A stretch of DNA of 64,000 nucleotides from Pseudomonas sp. HN11 (GTDB lineage: Bacteria > Pseudomonadota > Gammaproteobacteria > Pseudomonadales > Pseudomonadaceae). The stretch spans positions 6,209,118-6,273,117 of the forward strand of contig NZ_CP089985.1 in NCBI RefSeq assembly GCF_021390155.1. Direction: 5' to 3'. The stretch's first letter is position 1, and every line of letters begins with the position of its first letter. Positions 45,314-57,028 of this stretch are shown here, piece by piece. The notes below the pieces were generated by a model that was not told where the DNA came from, did not search any database, and saw only the letters and a list, made by a program, of their open reading frames with translations. The position numbers and the translations under genes are program-made.

Positions 45314-46174
45314 TTAAACCGCGGCAGCGCCGCCGACGATTTCCGAGATCTCTTGGGTGATCGCAGCCTGACGCGCCTTGTTGTAGATCAGCTGCAAATC
45401 GCTGATCAGATCACCGGCGTTATCGGTAGCGTTTTTCATCGCGATCATCCGCGCCGCTTGTTCAGCTGCGTTGTTCTCGACCACCGCCTGGTACACCTGC
45501 GACTCCACGTAGCGCACCATCAAGCCGTCAAGCAGCTCTTTGGCGTCTGGTTCGTAGAGGTAGTCCCAGTGGTGCTTGAGTTCCTGATCCGGGGTCGCCA
45601 CCAGTGGAATCAATTGCTCCACGGTTGGCTGCTGGGTCATGGTGTTGATGAACTTGTTGGATACCACGGAAAGGCGGTCAATCCGGCCTTCCAGGTACGC
45701 ATCCAGCATCACCTTCACACTGCCGATCAAATCATTGATCGACGGCTCTTCACCCAGGTGGCTGATAGCTGCTACGACGTTGCCGCCGAAGTTGCGGAAA
45801 AAGGCCGCACCCTTGCTACCAACTACACACAGATCGATCTCGACGCCGTTTTCGCGGTTTACCGCCATGTCCTTGACCAGGGCCTTGAACAGGTTGGTAT
45901 TCAGACCACCACACAAACCACGGTCACTGCTCACAACCACATAACCGACGCGCTTAACTTTGCGCTCGATCATGAACGGGTGGCGGTACTCCGGGTTGGC
46001 GTTGGCCAGATGCCCAATTACCTGGCGGATACGCTCCGCATAAGGACGGCTAGCAGCCATGCGCATTTGTGCCTTGCGCATTTTGCTGACCGCCACTTTT
46101 TCCATGGCGCTGGTAATTTTTTGCGTGCTTTTGATGCTCGCAATCTTACTGCGAATCTCTTTTGCGCCTGCCAT
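45314..46174 (-). CDS. atpG: ATP synthase gamma subunit
   Basis: 286 aa. N-terminal coiled-coil helix ([20 protein letters not shown]), [16 protein letters not shown], and a C-terminal helix ([20 protein letters not shown]) that rotates inside the alpha-beta ring. Confidence 0.98.
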   Translation of the reverse strand: MAGAKEIRSKIASIKSTQKITSAMEKVAVSKMRKAQMRMAASRPYAERIRQVIGHLANANPEYRHPFMIERKVKRVGYVVVSSDRGLCGGLNTNLFKALVKDMAVNRENGVEIDLCVVGSKGAAFFRNFGGNVVAAISHLGEEPSINDLIGSVKVMLDAYLEGRIDRLSVVSNKFINTMTQQPTVEQLIPLVATPDQELKHHWDYLYEPDAKELLDGLMVRYVESQVYQAVVENNAAEQAARMIAMKNATDNAGDLISDLQLIYNKARQAAITQEISEIVGGAAAV

Positions 46175-46224
46175 GTAACACCTATCAGGTTAGCAAGCGG
46201 GAGCCTTGCGGCTCCCGCTGCGGC

Positions 46225-47769
46225 TTACCAGGTTTGGGTGGCCTTGAACTTCTCGATACCGGCTTTGAGGCCAGCGTCGATTTCGTCATTGAAGTCACCC
46301 TTCACGTTGATCTTGGCCAACAAGTCGGCGTGATCGCGGTTGAAGTAAGCAATCAGCGCTTGTTCAAAGCTGCCGACCTTGGCGATTTCAACGTCGGTCA
46401 GGAACCCACGCTCAGCGGCATACAGCGACAACGCCATGTCAGCGATCGACATTGGGGCGTATTGCTTCTGCTTCATCAGCTCGGTAACGCGCTGACCATG
46501 CTCAAGTTGCTTACGGGTCGCTTCGTCCAGGTCAGAAGCGAACTGGGCGAATGCCGCCAGTTCACGGTACTGAGCCAGAGCGGTACGGATACCACCGGAG
46601 AGCTTCTTGATGATCTTGGTCTGAGCGGCACCACCCACACGGGATACCGAAACACCGGCGTTCACTGCAGGGCGGATGCCCGAGTTGAACATGGCCGATT
46701 CCAGGAAGATCTGACCGTCGGTGATGGAAATCACGTTGGTCGGAACGAAAGCGGAAACGTCGCCAGCCTGGGTTTCGATGATCGGCAGTGCGGTCAGGGA
46801 ACCGGTTTTGCCGGTCACTGCGCCGTTGGTGAACTTCTCTACGTACTCTTCCGAAACGCGGGATGCGCGCTCCAGCAGACGGGAGTGGAGATAGAACACG
46901 TCGCCTGGATAAGCTTCACGGCCTGGTGGACGGCGCAGCAGCAGGGAAATCTGGCGGTAAGCCACTGCTTGCTTGGACAGATCGTCATAAACGATCAGCG
47001 CGTCTTCACCGCGGTCGCGGAAGAATTCACCCATGGTGCAACCGGAGTACGGTGCCAGGAATTGCAGCGCAGGAGATTCCGAAGCACTGGCAGCCACGAT
47101 GATCGTGTTGGCCAGGGCGCCGTTTTCTTCCAGCTTGCGAACCACGTTGGCGATGGTCGATTGCTTCTGACCGATGGCTACGTAGACGCAGAAAATGCCG
47201 CTGTCTTTCTGGTTGATGATCGCGTCGATCGCCAGAGCGGTTTTACCGATCTGACGGTCACCGATGATCAGCTCACGCTGGCCACGGCCGACTGGAATCA
47301 TGGCATCGACAGCCTTGTAGCCAGTCTGTACAGGCTGGTCTACCGACTTACGCCAGATCACGCCTGGAGCAACTTTCTCGACCGCGTCGGTCTCGGTGTT
47401 GCCCAGTGGACCTTTACCGTCAACAGGGTTACCCAGTGCGTCAACTACGCGGCCCAGCAGTTCCTTACCAACCGGAACTTCCAGGATGCGGCCTGTGCAC
47501 TTGGCGCTCATGCCTTCAGCCAGACTGGTGTACGCGCCCAATACAACGGCACCTACGGAGTCTTGCTCCAGGTTGAGGGCCATACCGTAGACGCCGCCCG
47601 GAAACTCGATCATCTCGCCGTACATAACGTCGGCCAGACCGTGAATCCGCACGATGCCGTCAGATACGCTGACGACAGTGCCTTCGTTACGGGCTTGGGA
47701 GGTCACATCGAGCTTGTCGATGCGGCCCTTGATAATTTCACTTATTTCGGAAGGATTGAGTTGCTGCAT
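46225..47769 (-). CDS. atpA: ATP synthase alpha subunit
   Basis: 514 aa. Non-catalytic nucleotide-binding subunit with P-loop [13 protein letters not shown], the ATP synthase signature region ([20 protein letters not shown]) and an intact C-terminal helical domain. Confidence 0.98.
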   Translation of the reverse strand: MQQLNPSEISEIIKGRIDKLDVTSQARNEGTVVSVSDGIVRIHGLADVMYGEMIEFPGGVYGMALNLEQDSVGAVVLGAYTSLAEGMSAKCTGRILEVPVGKELLGRVVDALGNPVDGKGPLGNTETDAVEKVAPGVIWRKSVDQPVQTGYKAVDAMIPVGRGQRELIIGDRQIGKTALAIDAIINQKDSGIFCVYVAIGQKQSTIANVVRKLEENGALANTIIVAASASESPALQFLAPYSGCTMGEFFRDRGEDALIVYDDLSKQAVAYRQISLLLRRPPGREAYPGDVFYLHSRLLERASRVSEEYVEKFTNGAVTGKTGSLTALPIIETQAGDVSAFVPTNVISITDGQIFLESAMFNSGIRPAVNAGVSVSRVGGAAQTKIIKKLSGGIRTALAQYRELAAFAQFASDLDEATRKQLEHGQRVTELMKQKQYAPMSIADMALSLYAAERGFLTDVEIAKVGSFEQALIAYFNRDHADLLAKINVKGDFNDEIDAGLKAGIEKFKATQTW

Positions 47770-47790
47770 TGCTCTGCTGCCCCTTCAAAC

Positions 47791-48327
47791 TCAAGATTTC
47801 AATGCTTCGGCAAGTTTCGCGATTTTTCCGCGAATCGAGCCATCGATAACCAGGTCGCCGGCACGGATAACAACACCACCAATCAGGGATGCGTCCTCCG
47901 AAGCTTGCAGGCGCACTTCCCGATTGAGTCGTGCACTGAGAACCTTGGCGAGTTTGTCTTGCTGTTCTTGGTTCAATGCAAAAGCACTGGTCACTTCAAC
48001 GTCTACCGACTTCTCTGCTTCGGCCTTGTACAGGTCGAACAGAGCGGCGATCTCCGGCAACAGCGGGAGACGGTCGTTTTCGGCAACGACATTGATGAAG
48101 TTCTGTGCCTTCACATCAAACTTGTCGCCGCACACTTCAATAAAAGTGGCGGCCTTGTCTGCGCTCGTCAGGCGCGGGGCCTTGAGCACGCGCTGCATGG
48201 TGTCGTCTTGCGACACTGCTGCAGCCAGGCCGAGCATGGCTGACCAAGAGGCCAGCTGCTGGTGGGCCTGGGCGTGCTCGAAGGCTGCCTTAGCGTAAGG
48301 TCGGGCCAACGTGGTCAGTTCTGCCAT
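47791..48327 (-). CDS. atpH: ATP synthase delta subunit
   Basis: 178 aa. Begins [14 protein letters not shown], the usual OSCP start, and ends [14 protein letters not shown]. It ties the b stalk to the top of the F1 head. It sits between atpF (12 bases) and atpA. Confidence 0.97.
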   Translation of the reverse strand: MAELTTLARPYAKAAFEHAQAHQQLASWSAMLGLAAAVSQDDTMQRVLKAPRLTSADKAATFIEVCGDKFDVKAQNFINVVAENDRLPLLPEIAALFDLYKAEAEKSVDVEVTSAFALNQEQQDKLAKVLSARLNREVRLQASEDASLIGGVVIRAGDLVIDGSIRGKIAKLAEALKS

Positions 48328-48339
48328 GATCGCCCTCGC

Positions 48340-48810
48340 TTAAATTTCAGCAGCCAGTTTGTTAACCAGCTCCGCGTGCGCGTTTTGATCGATTGTGGCA
48401 CCGAGGATCTTCTCAGCACCGCCGACCGCCAGAGCACCCAGTTGGGCACGCAGCGCGTCTTTGACGCCGTTCAGTTCCTGTTCGATCTCGGCATGAGCCG
48501 AAGCCTTCACACGGTCAGCTTCGACGCGGGCTTTTTCAACAGCCTCTTCGACGATCTGGTTACCGCGTTTCTTGGCTTGCTCAATGATCTCGGCTGCCTG
48601 TGCCTTAGCATCGCGCAGTTGATGACCCACTTTCTCTTGGGCCAACTCCAGATCGCGAGCTGCACGACTGGCAGCGTCCAAGCCATCAGCGATCTTCTTC
48701 TGACGTTCGTGCAGAGCTGCGATGACCGGAGGCCATACGAACTTCATGCAGAAAACGACAAAAATCAAGAACGCTAAGGACTGACCAATAATGGTTGCAT
48801 TAATGTTCAC
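48340..48810 (-). CDS. atpF: ATP synthase b subunit
   Basis: 156 aa. Start codon is GTG at 48810 ([20 protein letters not shown]) with GAGG 7 bases before it; the longer in-frame ATG upstream was rejected. One membrane helix followed by a long charged helix ([20 protein letters not shown]) that forms the peripheral stalk dimer. Confidence 0.95.
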   Translation of the reverse strand: MNINATIIGQSLAFLIFVVFCMKFVWPPVIAALHERQKKIADGLDAASRAARDLELAQEKVGHQLRDAKAQAAEIIEQAKKRGNQIVEEAVEKARVEADRVKASAHAEIEQELNGVKDALRAQLGALAVGGAEKILGATIDQNAHAELVNKLAAEI

Positions 48811-48866
48811 GCCAATACCTCGCTCATTCGTTGCACAACACACCAATCACTCGAAAAAACGAGTGA

Positions 48867-49139
<273 letters not shown>

Positions 49140-49211
49140 TTACGTCGTATGGTTTAGGTTTTTTAGATTTTAAAGCGGTAAAACAAATCGTTTCATAGCC
49201 CTGGTGGGCCA

Positions 49212-49233
49212 CCTTCCCGTTTGACCGGGAAGG
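49212..49233 (-). promoter_or_regulatory. Hairpin between atpB and atpE
   Basis: CCTTCCCG and CGGGAAGG form an 8-bp stem around a 6-base loop in the 133-base gap between atpB and atpE. Between it and atpE the transcript is A/U-rich, like the translational enhancer known before E. coli atpE. It may protect the 3' part of the transcript. Confidence 0.5.
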
Positions 49234-49257
49234 ACATCAGACTAGTCGAGACTGGTC

Positions 49258-50551
<1,294 letters not shown>

Positions 50552-50628
50552 CACTCTTGCTCCTCAATGGTCGGCTGCCGGAAATCAATAACTTGGCATA
50601 ATTTGTGCCGACAAAATGCGCGCAGAGT

Positions 50629-50650
50629 ATAGGGGCGGTTCTGCCCCTAT
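50629..50650. terminator. Hairpin between parB and atpI
   Basis: ATAGGGGC and GCCCCTAT form an 8-bp stem around GGTTCT, in the 148-base gap after parB. No T-run, so it may be a weak terminator of the par operon or part of the atp promoter region. Confidence 0.4.
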
Positions 50651-50699
50651 TCAACTGTCGGGTAGTGATTTCCGATCACACGCTACATAAGCAAATGTT

Positions 50700-51572
50700 T
50701 CAGCGGATGTGGGCAAGGACGCCCTGAAGCTCATCGAGCGAGTTATAACCGATCACCAATTGCCCTTTGCCTTTCTTGCCATGGCGAATTTGCACCGCAG
50801 AGCCCAGCCGCTCGGCCAGGCGCTGCTCAAGCCGCGCGATGTCCGGATCAACTTTGGCGGTTTCCACCGGCGCAGGTTTGCCGCTGAGCCACTGGCGAAC
50901 CAGCGCCTCGGTCTGGCGTACGGTAAGACCTCGTGCGACAACGTGTCGCGCCCCTTCAACCTGTTGATTTTCCGGCAAACCGAGCAAAGCACGGGCGTGA
51001 CCCATTTCCAGGTCGCCGTGGGACAGCATGGTCTTGATGACTTCCGGCAGCGCGATCAGGCGCAGCAAGTTGGAAACCGTCACGCGGGATTTACCCACCG
51101 CCTCGGCCACTTGTTGCTGAGTCAGCTGGAATTCCTGTTGCAAACGCTGCAGGGCGATCGCTTCTTCGATCGGATTGAGGTCTTCGCGCTGGATGTTCTC
51201 GATCAACGCCATGGCGATGGCGGTTTCATCCGGCACGTCGCGTACCATCGCCGGGATGGTTTCCTTACCGGCCTGCTGGCTTGCGCGCCACCGGCGCTCA
51301 CCGGCGATGATCTCAAAGCGGCCGCCGCCAATCGGGCGCACCACGATCGGCTGCATCACGCCCTGGGCCTTGATCGAGTTGGCCAGTTCTTCCAGCGCCT
51401 GGGGGTCCATGTCCCGGCGTGGCTGGTATTTTCCGCGCTGGATCAAGTCCAGCGGCAGGTGTTGCAACTCGCGCTCGTCGGCCTGCACCGCTTGTTCTTC
51501 AAGCGATGTGACGGTCGGACCACTCAACAGTGCATCCAGTCCACGTCCGAGACCTCGTTTCTTGACGGCCAT
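50700..51572 (-). CDS. parB: Chromosome partition protein ParB
   Basis: 290 aa. N-terminal KKRGLGRGLDALLSG binds ParA; the central domain has PLDLIQRGKYQPRRD, the CTPase motif GERRWRASQ and a helix-turn-helix (LTQQQVAEAVGKSRVTVSNL); the C-terminus dimerises. It binds parS sites near oriC and spreads; a parS-like sequence lies at 13052-13067. Follows parA by 9 bases. Confidence 0.97.
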   Translation of the reverse strand: MAVKKRGLGRGLDALLSGPTVTSLEEQAVQADERELQHLPLDLIQRGKYQPRRDMDPQALEELANSIKAQGVMQPIVVRPIGGGRFEIIAGERRWRASQQAGKETIPAMVRDVPDETAIAMALIENIQREDLNPIEEAIALQRLQQEFQLTQQQVAEAVGKSRVTVSNLLRLIALPEVIKTMLSHGDLEMGHARALLGLPENQQVEGARHVVARGLTVRQTEALVRQWLSGKPAPVETAKVDPDIARLEQRLAERLGSAVQIRHGKKGKGQLVIGYNSLDELQGVLAHIR

Positions 51573-51581
51573 GGGGATTCC

Positions 51582-52379
51582 TTAAGTTGGCTGGGCAGCA
51601 GCGGTGCGTGAGTTGCGGCGTTGGCGACGAACCATCTCGCCAGCCAGCGCCAGGTAGGCAATGGCGCCACGGGATTGTTTGTCGTAGGCCAGGGCCGGCA
51701 TGCCATAGCTTGGCGCTTCGGCCAAACGGATGTTGCGCGGGATCACCGTGTCGTACAGCTGGTCACCGAAGTGTTCCTTGAGCTGCGCCGACACATCGTT
51801 CATCAGGCTCAGGCGCGGATCGAACATGGTCCGCAACAGGCCTTCGATCTGCAAGTTCGGGTTGAGCAACTCGGCGATGCGCTTGATGTTATCCACAAGG
51901 TCGCTCAGACCTTCCAACGCGTAGTACTCGCACTGCATGGGGATAATCACCCCATCGGCGGCCACCAGCGCGTTCAAGGTCAGCATCGACAGTGACGGCG
52001 GGCAGTCGATCAAAATGTAGTCGTAATTCTCACGGATCGGCGCCAGGGCGCTGCGCAGACGGCTTTCTTTCATCTGCATTTCCAGCAGCACCACTTCCGC
52101 CGCGGTCAAATCGCGGTTGGCCGGCAGCAGTTGATAACCACCGTGTTCGGAGTAGTGCATGGCCTGGGCCAGGTCGCACTCGCCAATCAGCAAGTCGTAG
52201 ACCGAGTTTTCCAGGCCGTGTTTATCCACACCGCTACCCATGGTGGCGTTGCCCTGTGGATCGAGATCGATCAACAGCACCCGGCGCTTGGTAGCGACCA
52301 GGGATGCTGCGAGGTTGATGCAGGTGGTGGTTTTGCCCACGCCACCTTTCTGGTTCGCTATCGCGAATACCTTAGCCAT
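51582..52379 (-). CDS. parA: Chromosome partition ATPase ParA
   Basis: 265 aa. Deviant Walker A KGGVGKTTTCIN at residues 11-22, IDLDPQGNATMG, and DCPPSLSMLTLNAL. It works with ParB to segregate the replicated origin. The start at 52379 (MAKVFAIANQ) gives the usual N-terminus; six extra residues upstream were rejected. Starts 18 bases after rsmG. Confidence 0.97.
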   Translation of the reverse strand: MAKVFAIANQKGGVGKTTTCINLAASLVATKRRVLLIDLDPQGNATMGSGVDKHGLENSVYDLLIGECDLAQAMHYSEHGGYQLLPANRDLTAAEVVLLEMQMKESRLRSALAPIRENYDYILIDCPPSLSMLTLNALVAADGVIIPMQCEYYALEGLSDLVDNIKRIAELLNPNLQIEGLLRTMFDPRLSLMNDVSAQLKEHFGDQLYDTVIPRNIRLAEAPSYGMPALAYDKQSRGAIAYLALAGEMVRRQRRNSRTAAAQPT

Positions 52380-52397
52380 TCTTGCTTGTGTTCCCAA

Positions 52398-53042
52398 TCA
52401 TGCCGTGCGGCGCAGTATCAGCAGATGGCGTTGGCCTTGGCAACCGGGTACGGCCAAGGCGTGTTCGCTATCGAGGTGGAAGTCTGGCGGCAATGCTAAC
52501 AGCTCGTCGCTTGGATGGACGCCCTTCATTGCCAGCCAGCGGGTATCGCGGCCGCCGAGGTGGCGGGTCCAGTTGCTGAAGTTCTCCATGCTGCTGAACG
52601 CCCTGGAAACAATTCCGTTGAAAGGCTGTTCAGGCGTGAAGGCTTCGACGCGACTGTGGATAACCTGCAGGTTATCCAACTTGAGTTCGAGTTTGACCTG
52701 GGTCAGGAAACGGGTCTTTTTGCCGTTGCTGTCCAGGCAGGTTACTTGGGACTCGGGAAACAGGATGGCCAACGGAATGCCAGGCATGCCGCCGCCACTG
52801 CCCACGTCCAACCAACGGCCATTTTCGATGAATGGCATCACGCTCAAACTGTCGAGCAAGTGACGGGAGACCATTTCGTCGGGATCACGCACCGCTGTCA
52901 GGTTGTAAGCCTTGTTCCATTTGATTAACAAGGCCAGATAGCCCAGCAGCAATTCGTGCTGGACCGGGGTCAGGTCGACGCCCAACTGGCGTGCGCCTGT
53001 GGATAACTCTTCGGCGTGTTGCGTGGTGACCAACGAACTCAA
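52398..53042 (-). CDS. rsmG: 16S rRNA m7G527 methyltransferase RsmG
   Basis: 214 aa. SAM-binding motif [20 protein letters not shown], then [20 protein letters not shown]. It methylates G527 in 16S rRNA and is the old gidB. It overlaps mnmG by 4 bases (ATGA), and it precedes parA as in other Pseudomonas. Confidence 0.97.
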   Translation of the reverse strand: MSSLVTTQHAEELSTGARQLGVDLTPVQHELLLGYLALLIKWNKAYNLTAVRDPDEMVSRHLLDSLSVMPFIENGRWLDVGSGGGMPGIPLAILFPESQVTCLDSNGKKTRFLTQVKLELKLDNLQVIHSRVEAFTPEQPFNGIVSRAFSSMENFSNWTRHLGGRDTRWLAMKGVHPSDELLALPPDFHLDSEHALAVPGCQGQRHLLILRRTA

Positions 53043-54934
53043 GCGCTTTGCTCCAACTGACGGCCGGCGCCGCGTTTTTTCAAATGAATCATCAACAGCG
53101 ATATCGCCGCCGGGGTGACGCCTGGGATACGTGAAGCCTGGCCCAGGGTTTCCGGCCGAGTTATCCCCAGCTTGCTTTGGATTTCTTTCGACAGCCCCGA
53201 AATCCTGGTGTAATCGATATCCGCAGGCAGCTTGGTATCTTCGCTGGCGCGCAGTCGAGCGATCTCGTCCTGTTGGCGGTCAATATAACCGGCGTATTTG
53301 GTCCTGATTTCGACCTGCTCGGCGACCTGTGGGTCTTCCGCGCCTTGGCCAGTCACTTCGACCAGACCAGCGTAGTCGATTTCCGGACGGGACAGCAGGT
53401 TCAGCAAGTTGTATTCATGGGTCAGCGGCGTGCCGAATTTTTCAGCGATCGCGTCGCCTTGTTCGGTGCACGGCCGGACCCAGGTGCTTTTCAGACGCTG
53501 TTCTTCCAACGCAATGCTTTCTCGTTTTTTGCAGAAGGCTTCCCAACGCACATCATCGACCAGACCGAGTTCGCGACCTTTTTCGGTCAGACGCAGGTCG
53601 GCGTTGTCTTCGCGCAGGATCAAACGGTATTCCGCACGGGACGTGAACATCCGGTACGGTTCCTGGGTGCCCAGGGTAATCAGGTCATCGACCAATACGC
53701 CGATGTACGCTTCGTCACGACGCGGGCACCAGCTGTCTTTGCCCTGTGCGCGCAGTGCTGCGTTGGTTCCAGCCAGCAAACCTTGGGCCCCGGCTTCTTC
53801 GTAACCGGTGGTGCCGTTGATTTGGCCAGCGAAGAACAGACCACCAATCACTTTGGTTTCCAGGCTGTACTTCAGGTCACGCGGGTCGAAGTAGTCGTAT
53901 TCGATGGCGTAGCCCGGACGCACGATGTGCGCGTTTTCCATGCCGCGGATCGACTGCACGATCTGGATCTGCACATCGAACGGCAGCGAAGTGGAAATGC
54001 CGTTCGGGTACAGCTCATGGGTGGTCAAGCCTTCGGGCTCGATAAAGACCTGATGGCTTTCCTTGTCGGCAAAGCGGTGGATCTTGTCTTCGATCGACGG
54101 GCAATAACGTGGGCCGATACCTTCGATCACGCCGGAATACATCGGCGAACGGTCGAGGTTCGCGGCGATGATTTCGTGGGTGCGGGCATTGGTGTGGGTG
54201 ATCCAGCAACTGACCTGTTTGGGGTGCTGTTCTTTGGAGCCCATGAACGACATCACCGGGATCGGTGTATCGCCAGCTTGCTCTGTCATCACTGAGAAAT
54301 CCACAGAACGCCCGTCGATACGTGGCGGGGTCCCGGTTTTCAGGCGGCCGACACGCAGCGGCAATTCACGCAGGCGTTTTGCCAAGGCAATCGACGGTGG
54401 ATCACCGGCACGGCCACCGGAGTAGTTCTGCATACCGATGTGGATAAGTCCGCCGAGGAACGTGCCGGTGGTCAACACCACGGATTGCGCGAAGAAACGC
54501 AGGCCCATTTGCGTGACAACACCGCGTACCTGGTCTTGCTCGACGATCAAGTCATCCGCCGCTTGTTGAAATATCCACAGATTCGGCTGGTTTTCCAGGG
54601 TTTCGCGCACCGCAGCCTTGTACAGGATGCGGTCGGCTTGAGCCCGAGTGGCACGCACGGCTGGGCCTTTGCGGCTGTTGAGCACGCGAAATTGAATACC
54701 ACCCTTATCGGTAGCCATGGCCATCACGCCGCCAAGGGCATCGATTTCCTTGACCAGGTGGCTTTTGCCGATCCCACCAATGGCGGGGTTGCAACTCATG
54801 GCACCGAGAGTTTCCACGTTGTGCGTGAGCAACAGGGTTTTTACGCCCATACGTGCTGACGCCAGTGCTGCCTCGGTACCGGCATGACCGCCGCCGATGA
54901 CGATCACTTCAAAACGGGAAGGGAAATCCACCAC
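53039..54934 (-). CDS. mnmG: tRNA uridine-5-carboxymethylaminomethyl modification enzyme MnmG
   Basis: 631 aa. FAD-binding [17 protein letters not shown] at the N-terminus, [20 protein letters not shown], and [12 protein letters not shown]; the C-terminal domain binds MnmE ([16 protein letters not shown]). With MnmE it modifies the wobble uridine of several tRNAs. mnmE is not adjacent here; an iron-uptake cassette of about 4 kb lies between. Confidence 0.98.
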   Translation of the reverse strand: MVDFPSRFEVIVIGGGHAGTEAALASARMGVKTLLLTHNVETLGAMSCNPAIGGIGKSHLVKEIDALGGVMAMATDKGGIQFRVLNSRKGPAVRATRAQADRILYKAAVRETLENQPNLWIFQQAADDLIVEQDQVRGVVTQMGLRFFAQSVVLTTGTFLGGLIHIGMQNYSGGRAGDPPSIALAKRLRELPLRVGRLKTGTPPRIDGRSVDFSVMTEQAGDTPIPVMSFMGSKEQHPKQVSCWITHTNARTHEIIAANLDRSPMYSGVIEGIGPRYCPSIEDKIHRFADKESHQVFIEPEGLTTHELYPNGISTSLPFDVQIQIVQSIRGMENAHIVRPGYAIEYDYFDPRDLKYSLETKVIGGLFFAGQINGTTGYEEAGAQGLLAGTNAALRAQGKDSWCPRRDEAYIGVLVDDLITLGTQEPYRMFTSRAEYRLILREDNADLRLTEKGRELGLVDDVRWEAFCKKRESIALEEQRLKSTWVRPCTEQGDAIAEKFGTPLTHEYNLLNLLSRPEIDYAGLVEVTGQGAEDPQVAEQVEIRTKYAGYIDRQQDEIARLRASEDTKLPADIDYTRISGLSKEIQSKLGITRPETLGQASRIPGVTPAAISLLMIHLKKRGAGRQLEQSA

Positions 54935-55459
54935 GCACCTCGTGCCTGCTTATGTAGGTAATCAGGAATTGTCTGTTGAAAGAGTTTTGCAGCTTTGGCG
55001 GCAAGTATAGGGACTTAGCCCCTCCTAAAGAACCCTTTGCACAAAATTTAACCAGCTGTGGATGAATCACAGACAATAGAAATTAAAAGAGAGAAATTTA
55101 TTAAATCTTTGTTTTTATGTTTATTTCTACTGAGCATGATTTCTGTGGATAGATCTCTAAAAGCCTCTATTTACAAAGTGTACAGCGATTCAAAAGTCTG
55201 TGGTCATGTGCCAATGAGAGGATTGGATAAGTGCCTTAAGCCTGTGGATTAAACAGGTGATTATCCACAGATGGGTTTTTACTCAGGTTTCAGGCGTTGT
55301 TATCAACTGGGCACAGAGGCGGTTATTCACAGGGCTTAGTCCACAGAAATTGGTGAATCTGTGTGTATTTCGCCTACTACGAAGCCCGCTAAATCCCCCT
55401 ACTCAGTGCTGGCCACTGCAAAAAGAGAGCTATTGTGAGAAATCCGCAGGGCAGTTAAT
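54935..55459. other. DnaA-box-containing intergenic region upstream of mnmG
   Basis: About 525 bases without a supported gene. One perfect DnaA box TTATCCACA (55261-55269) and four with one mismatch: TGTGGATGA (55057), TGTGGATAG (55144), TGTGGATTA (55243) and TTATTCACA (55323). The stretch around 55075-55195 is AT-rich. A 64-codon frame at 55058-55252 has no family match and is not called. In many bacteria oriC lies next to mnmG; here this may be a secondary or relict origin element. Confidence 0.6.
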
Positions 55460-55478
55460 AATAGCGATTATCATTAAC
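55460..55478. promoter_or_regulatory. Putative Fur box
   Basis: AATAGCGATTATCATTAAC matches 14 of 19 positions of the Fur consensus GATAATGATAATCATTATC; the right half GATTATCATTA is the better part. It lies 18 bases before the sigma factor start and fits iron-repressed expression of the cassette. Confidence 0.68.
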
Positions 55479-55495
55479 CCATCTTGTCATGTCTT

Positions 55496-56002
55496 ATGTC
55501 CCCTCCTTCGCACACCGCTGCAGTCCAGCACATCTACGAGCAACACCATTCCTGGCTGCACGGGTGGCTCAAAGGTAAGTTGCATAACGCTTGCGATGCG
55601 GCCGATGTAGCGCACGATACGTTCGTGCGCATTTTGGGCGGGCGTCATGCAGCGCAGATTCTTGAACCACGCCACTATCTGGCGACTGTCGCCCGTGGCT
55701 TGGTGATTGATCGCTACCGTCGACATGCCATCGAGCAGGCCTACAGGCAAACCTTGGCCGACCGGCCTGAAGCCATAGCTATCAGTGAAGAAGATAAGGC
55801 CATCATCATCGAGACCTTGGTCGCTGTGGATAAAGCCTTGTACGGACTTGGCGAGCGAGCGCGGCGAATCTTCATGCTGTCGCAGATTGAGGGGCTGACT
55901 TATCAACAGATTGCCGCTCAACTGCAGGTGTCATTGACCACAGTGAAGAAGCATATGATCCGAGCATTGACCGAGTGTTCGCTGATCATGGCCAGCCTGT
56001 AA
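55496..56002 (+). CDS. ECF sigma factor (FecI/PvdS type)
   Basis: 168 aa. Region 2 DAADVAHDTFVRILGG and YLATVARGLVIDRYRR, region 4 ARRIFMLSQIEGLTYQQIAA and VSLTTVKKHM. These match iron-starvation sigma factors that direct transcription of a siderophore receptor gene. A TTG start at 55484 is possible. The Fur box is directly upstream, and the stop overlaps the FecR start (TAATG). Confidence 0.9.
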   Translation: MSPPSHTAAVQHIYEQHHSWLHGWLKGKLHNACDAADVAHDTFVRILGGRHAAQILEPRHYLATVARGLVIDRYRRHAIEQAYRQTLADRPEAIAISEEDKAIIIETLVAVDKALYGLGERARRIFMLSQIEGLTYQQIAAQLQVSLTTVKKHMIRALTECSLIMASL

Positions 56003-56937
56003 TGGCTGTACCCGATCGCAAGACTTTCGAAGCCGCCGCCAGTTGGTATGTGCGGTTTCAATCCCAACCACCCACTGCCGCCGAACGCCTGGCCTGGCAA
56101 CAATGGATCAACGGCGATCCATCCCATCAGGCTGCATGGAACCAGATAGAACAGTTGCAGCGCAGCCTTGGCGCCCTGCCCCCGGACTTCACCCGTCGAG
56201 CCTTGTCGGCCACGCAACAACGCCGGCAGGTATTGAAGTGGATGCTCGTGCTGGGCGGCGCGGGTTATATGGGCTGGAATGTTCAGCAACACAGCCATGT
56301 AGGGGCCGACTACCGCACATCCATGGGCGAACGCCGGCGTATTGAATTGGCCGACGGCACGCGGGTTGATCTTAATACCAGCACTGCAATTGATGTGATG
56401 TACGACGGGCACCAGCGTTTAATCCGCCTGCGCGAAGGCGAGATACTTATCCACACCGGCAAGCTGGGCGGCCAGACGCCCTTTTATGTCGACACCCGCC
56501 AGGGCCGAATCCAGGCACTGGGGACCCGGTTTACCGTGCGTCAACTGCCAAACACCACGCGTGTCGGGGTGCTGGAGGACCGGGTAAGCGTGTCGCCCGG
56601 TGATCAGCCTGATCACGGCAGGCTGCTTGTCGCGGGCGAAAGTGCCGACTTTGATCGTCAGAACGTGGGACCGAACCACGACTATAGCGGGTCCCAATCT
56701 GCCTGGGTCGATGGTCAGTTGATCGTGCTGGATGCCCGACTCGGGGAGGTAATCGACGAACTTTCCCGCTATAGACCGGGTGTCCTGCAATGCGATCTGG
56801 CCGCCGCTCGCCTACGGGTTTCCGGGACCTTCCGTCTGGACTCCACCGATGCGGTACTGGGCAACCTGCAGGCGACTTTGCCGATTCAGGTGAGGTATTT
56901 CACGCGTTACTGGGTTTCGGTGACGCGAAGCGGGTGA
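56002..56937 (+). CDS. FecR family anti-sigma factor/regulator
   Basis: 311 aa. N-terminal DUF4880 domain (ASWYVRFQSQPPTAAERLAW and WINGDPSHQAAWNQIEQL), one membrane helix (VLKWMLVLGGAGYMGWNV), then the periplasmic FecR domain (GERRRIELADGTRVDLNTST, GRIQALGTRFTV). It receives the signal from the loaded receptor and activates the sigma factor. It is translationally coupled to the sigma gene. Confidence 0.92.
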   Translation: MAVPDRKTFEAAASWYVRFQSQPPTAAERLAWQQWINGDPSHQAAWNQIEQLQRSLGALPPDFTRRALSATQQRRQVLKWMLVLGGAGYMGWNVQQHSHVGADYRTSMGERRRIELADGTRVDLNTSTAIDVMYDGHQRLIRLREGEILIHTGKLGGQTPFYVDTRQGRIQALGTRFTVRQLPNTTRVGVLEDRVSVSPGDQPDHGRLLVAGESADFDRQNVGPNHDYSGSQSAWVDGQLIVLDARLGEVIDELSRYRPGVLQCDLAAARLRVSGTFRLDSTDAVLGNLQATLPIQVRYFTRYWVSVTRSG

Positions 56938-57028
56938 CCGAAAAAATTATCCACAAGGGGGTTATCTTTTTTTTGCCCGGATCGGCCCTACAGGTAACCA
57001 CGACGCTACCTTCAGGGCTAACCCACTT

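Noticed and set aside
46162..48243. 693-codon open frame on the plus strand
   Set aside because: Antisense to atpA and atpH; long shadow frames are common in GC-rich coding DNA, and the protein has no domain or ribosome site.
55058..55252. 64-codon frame upstream of the sigma factor
   Set aside because: Overlaps several DnaA boxes in an AT-rich gap, has no ribosome site and no family resemblance.
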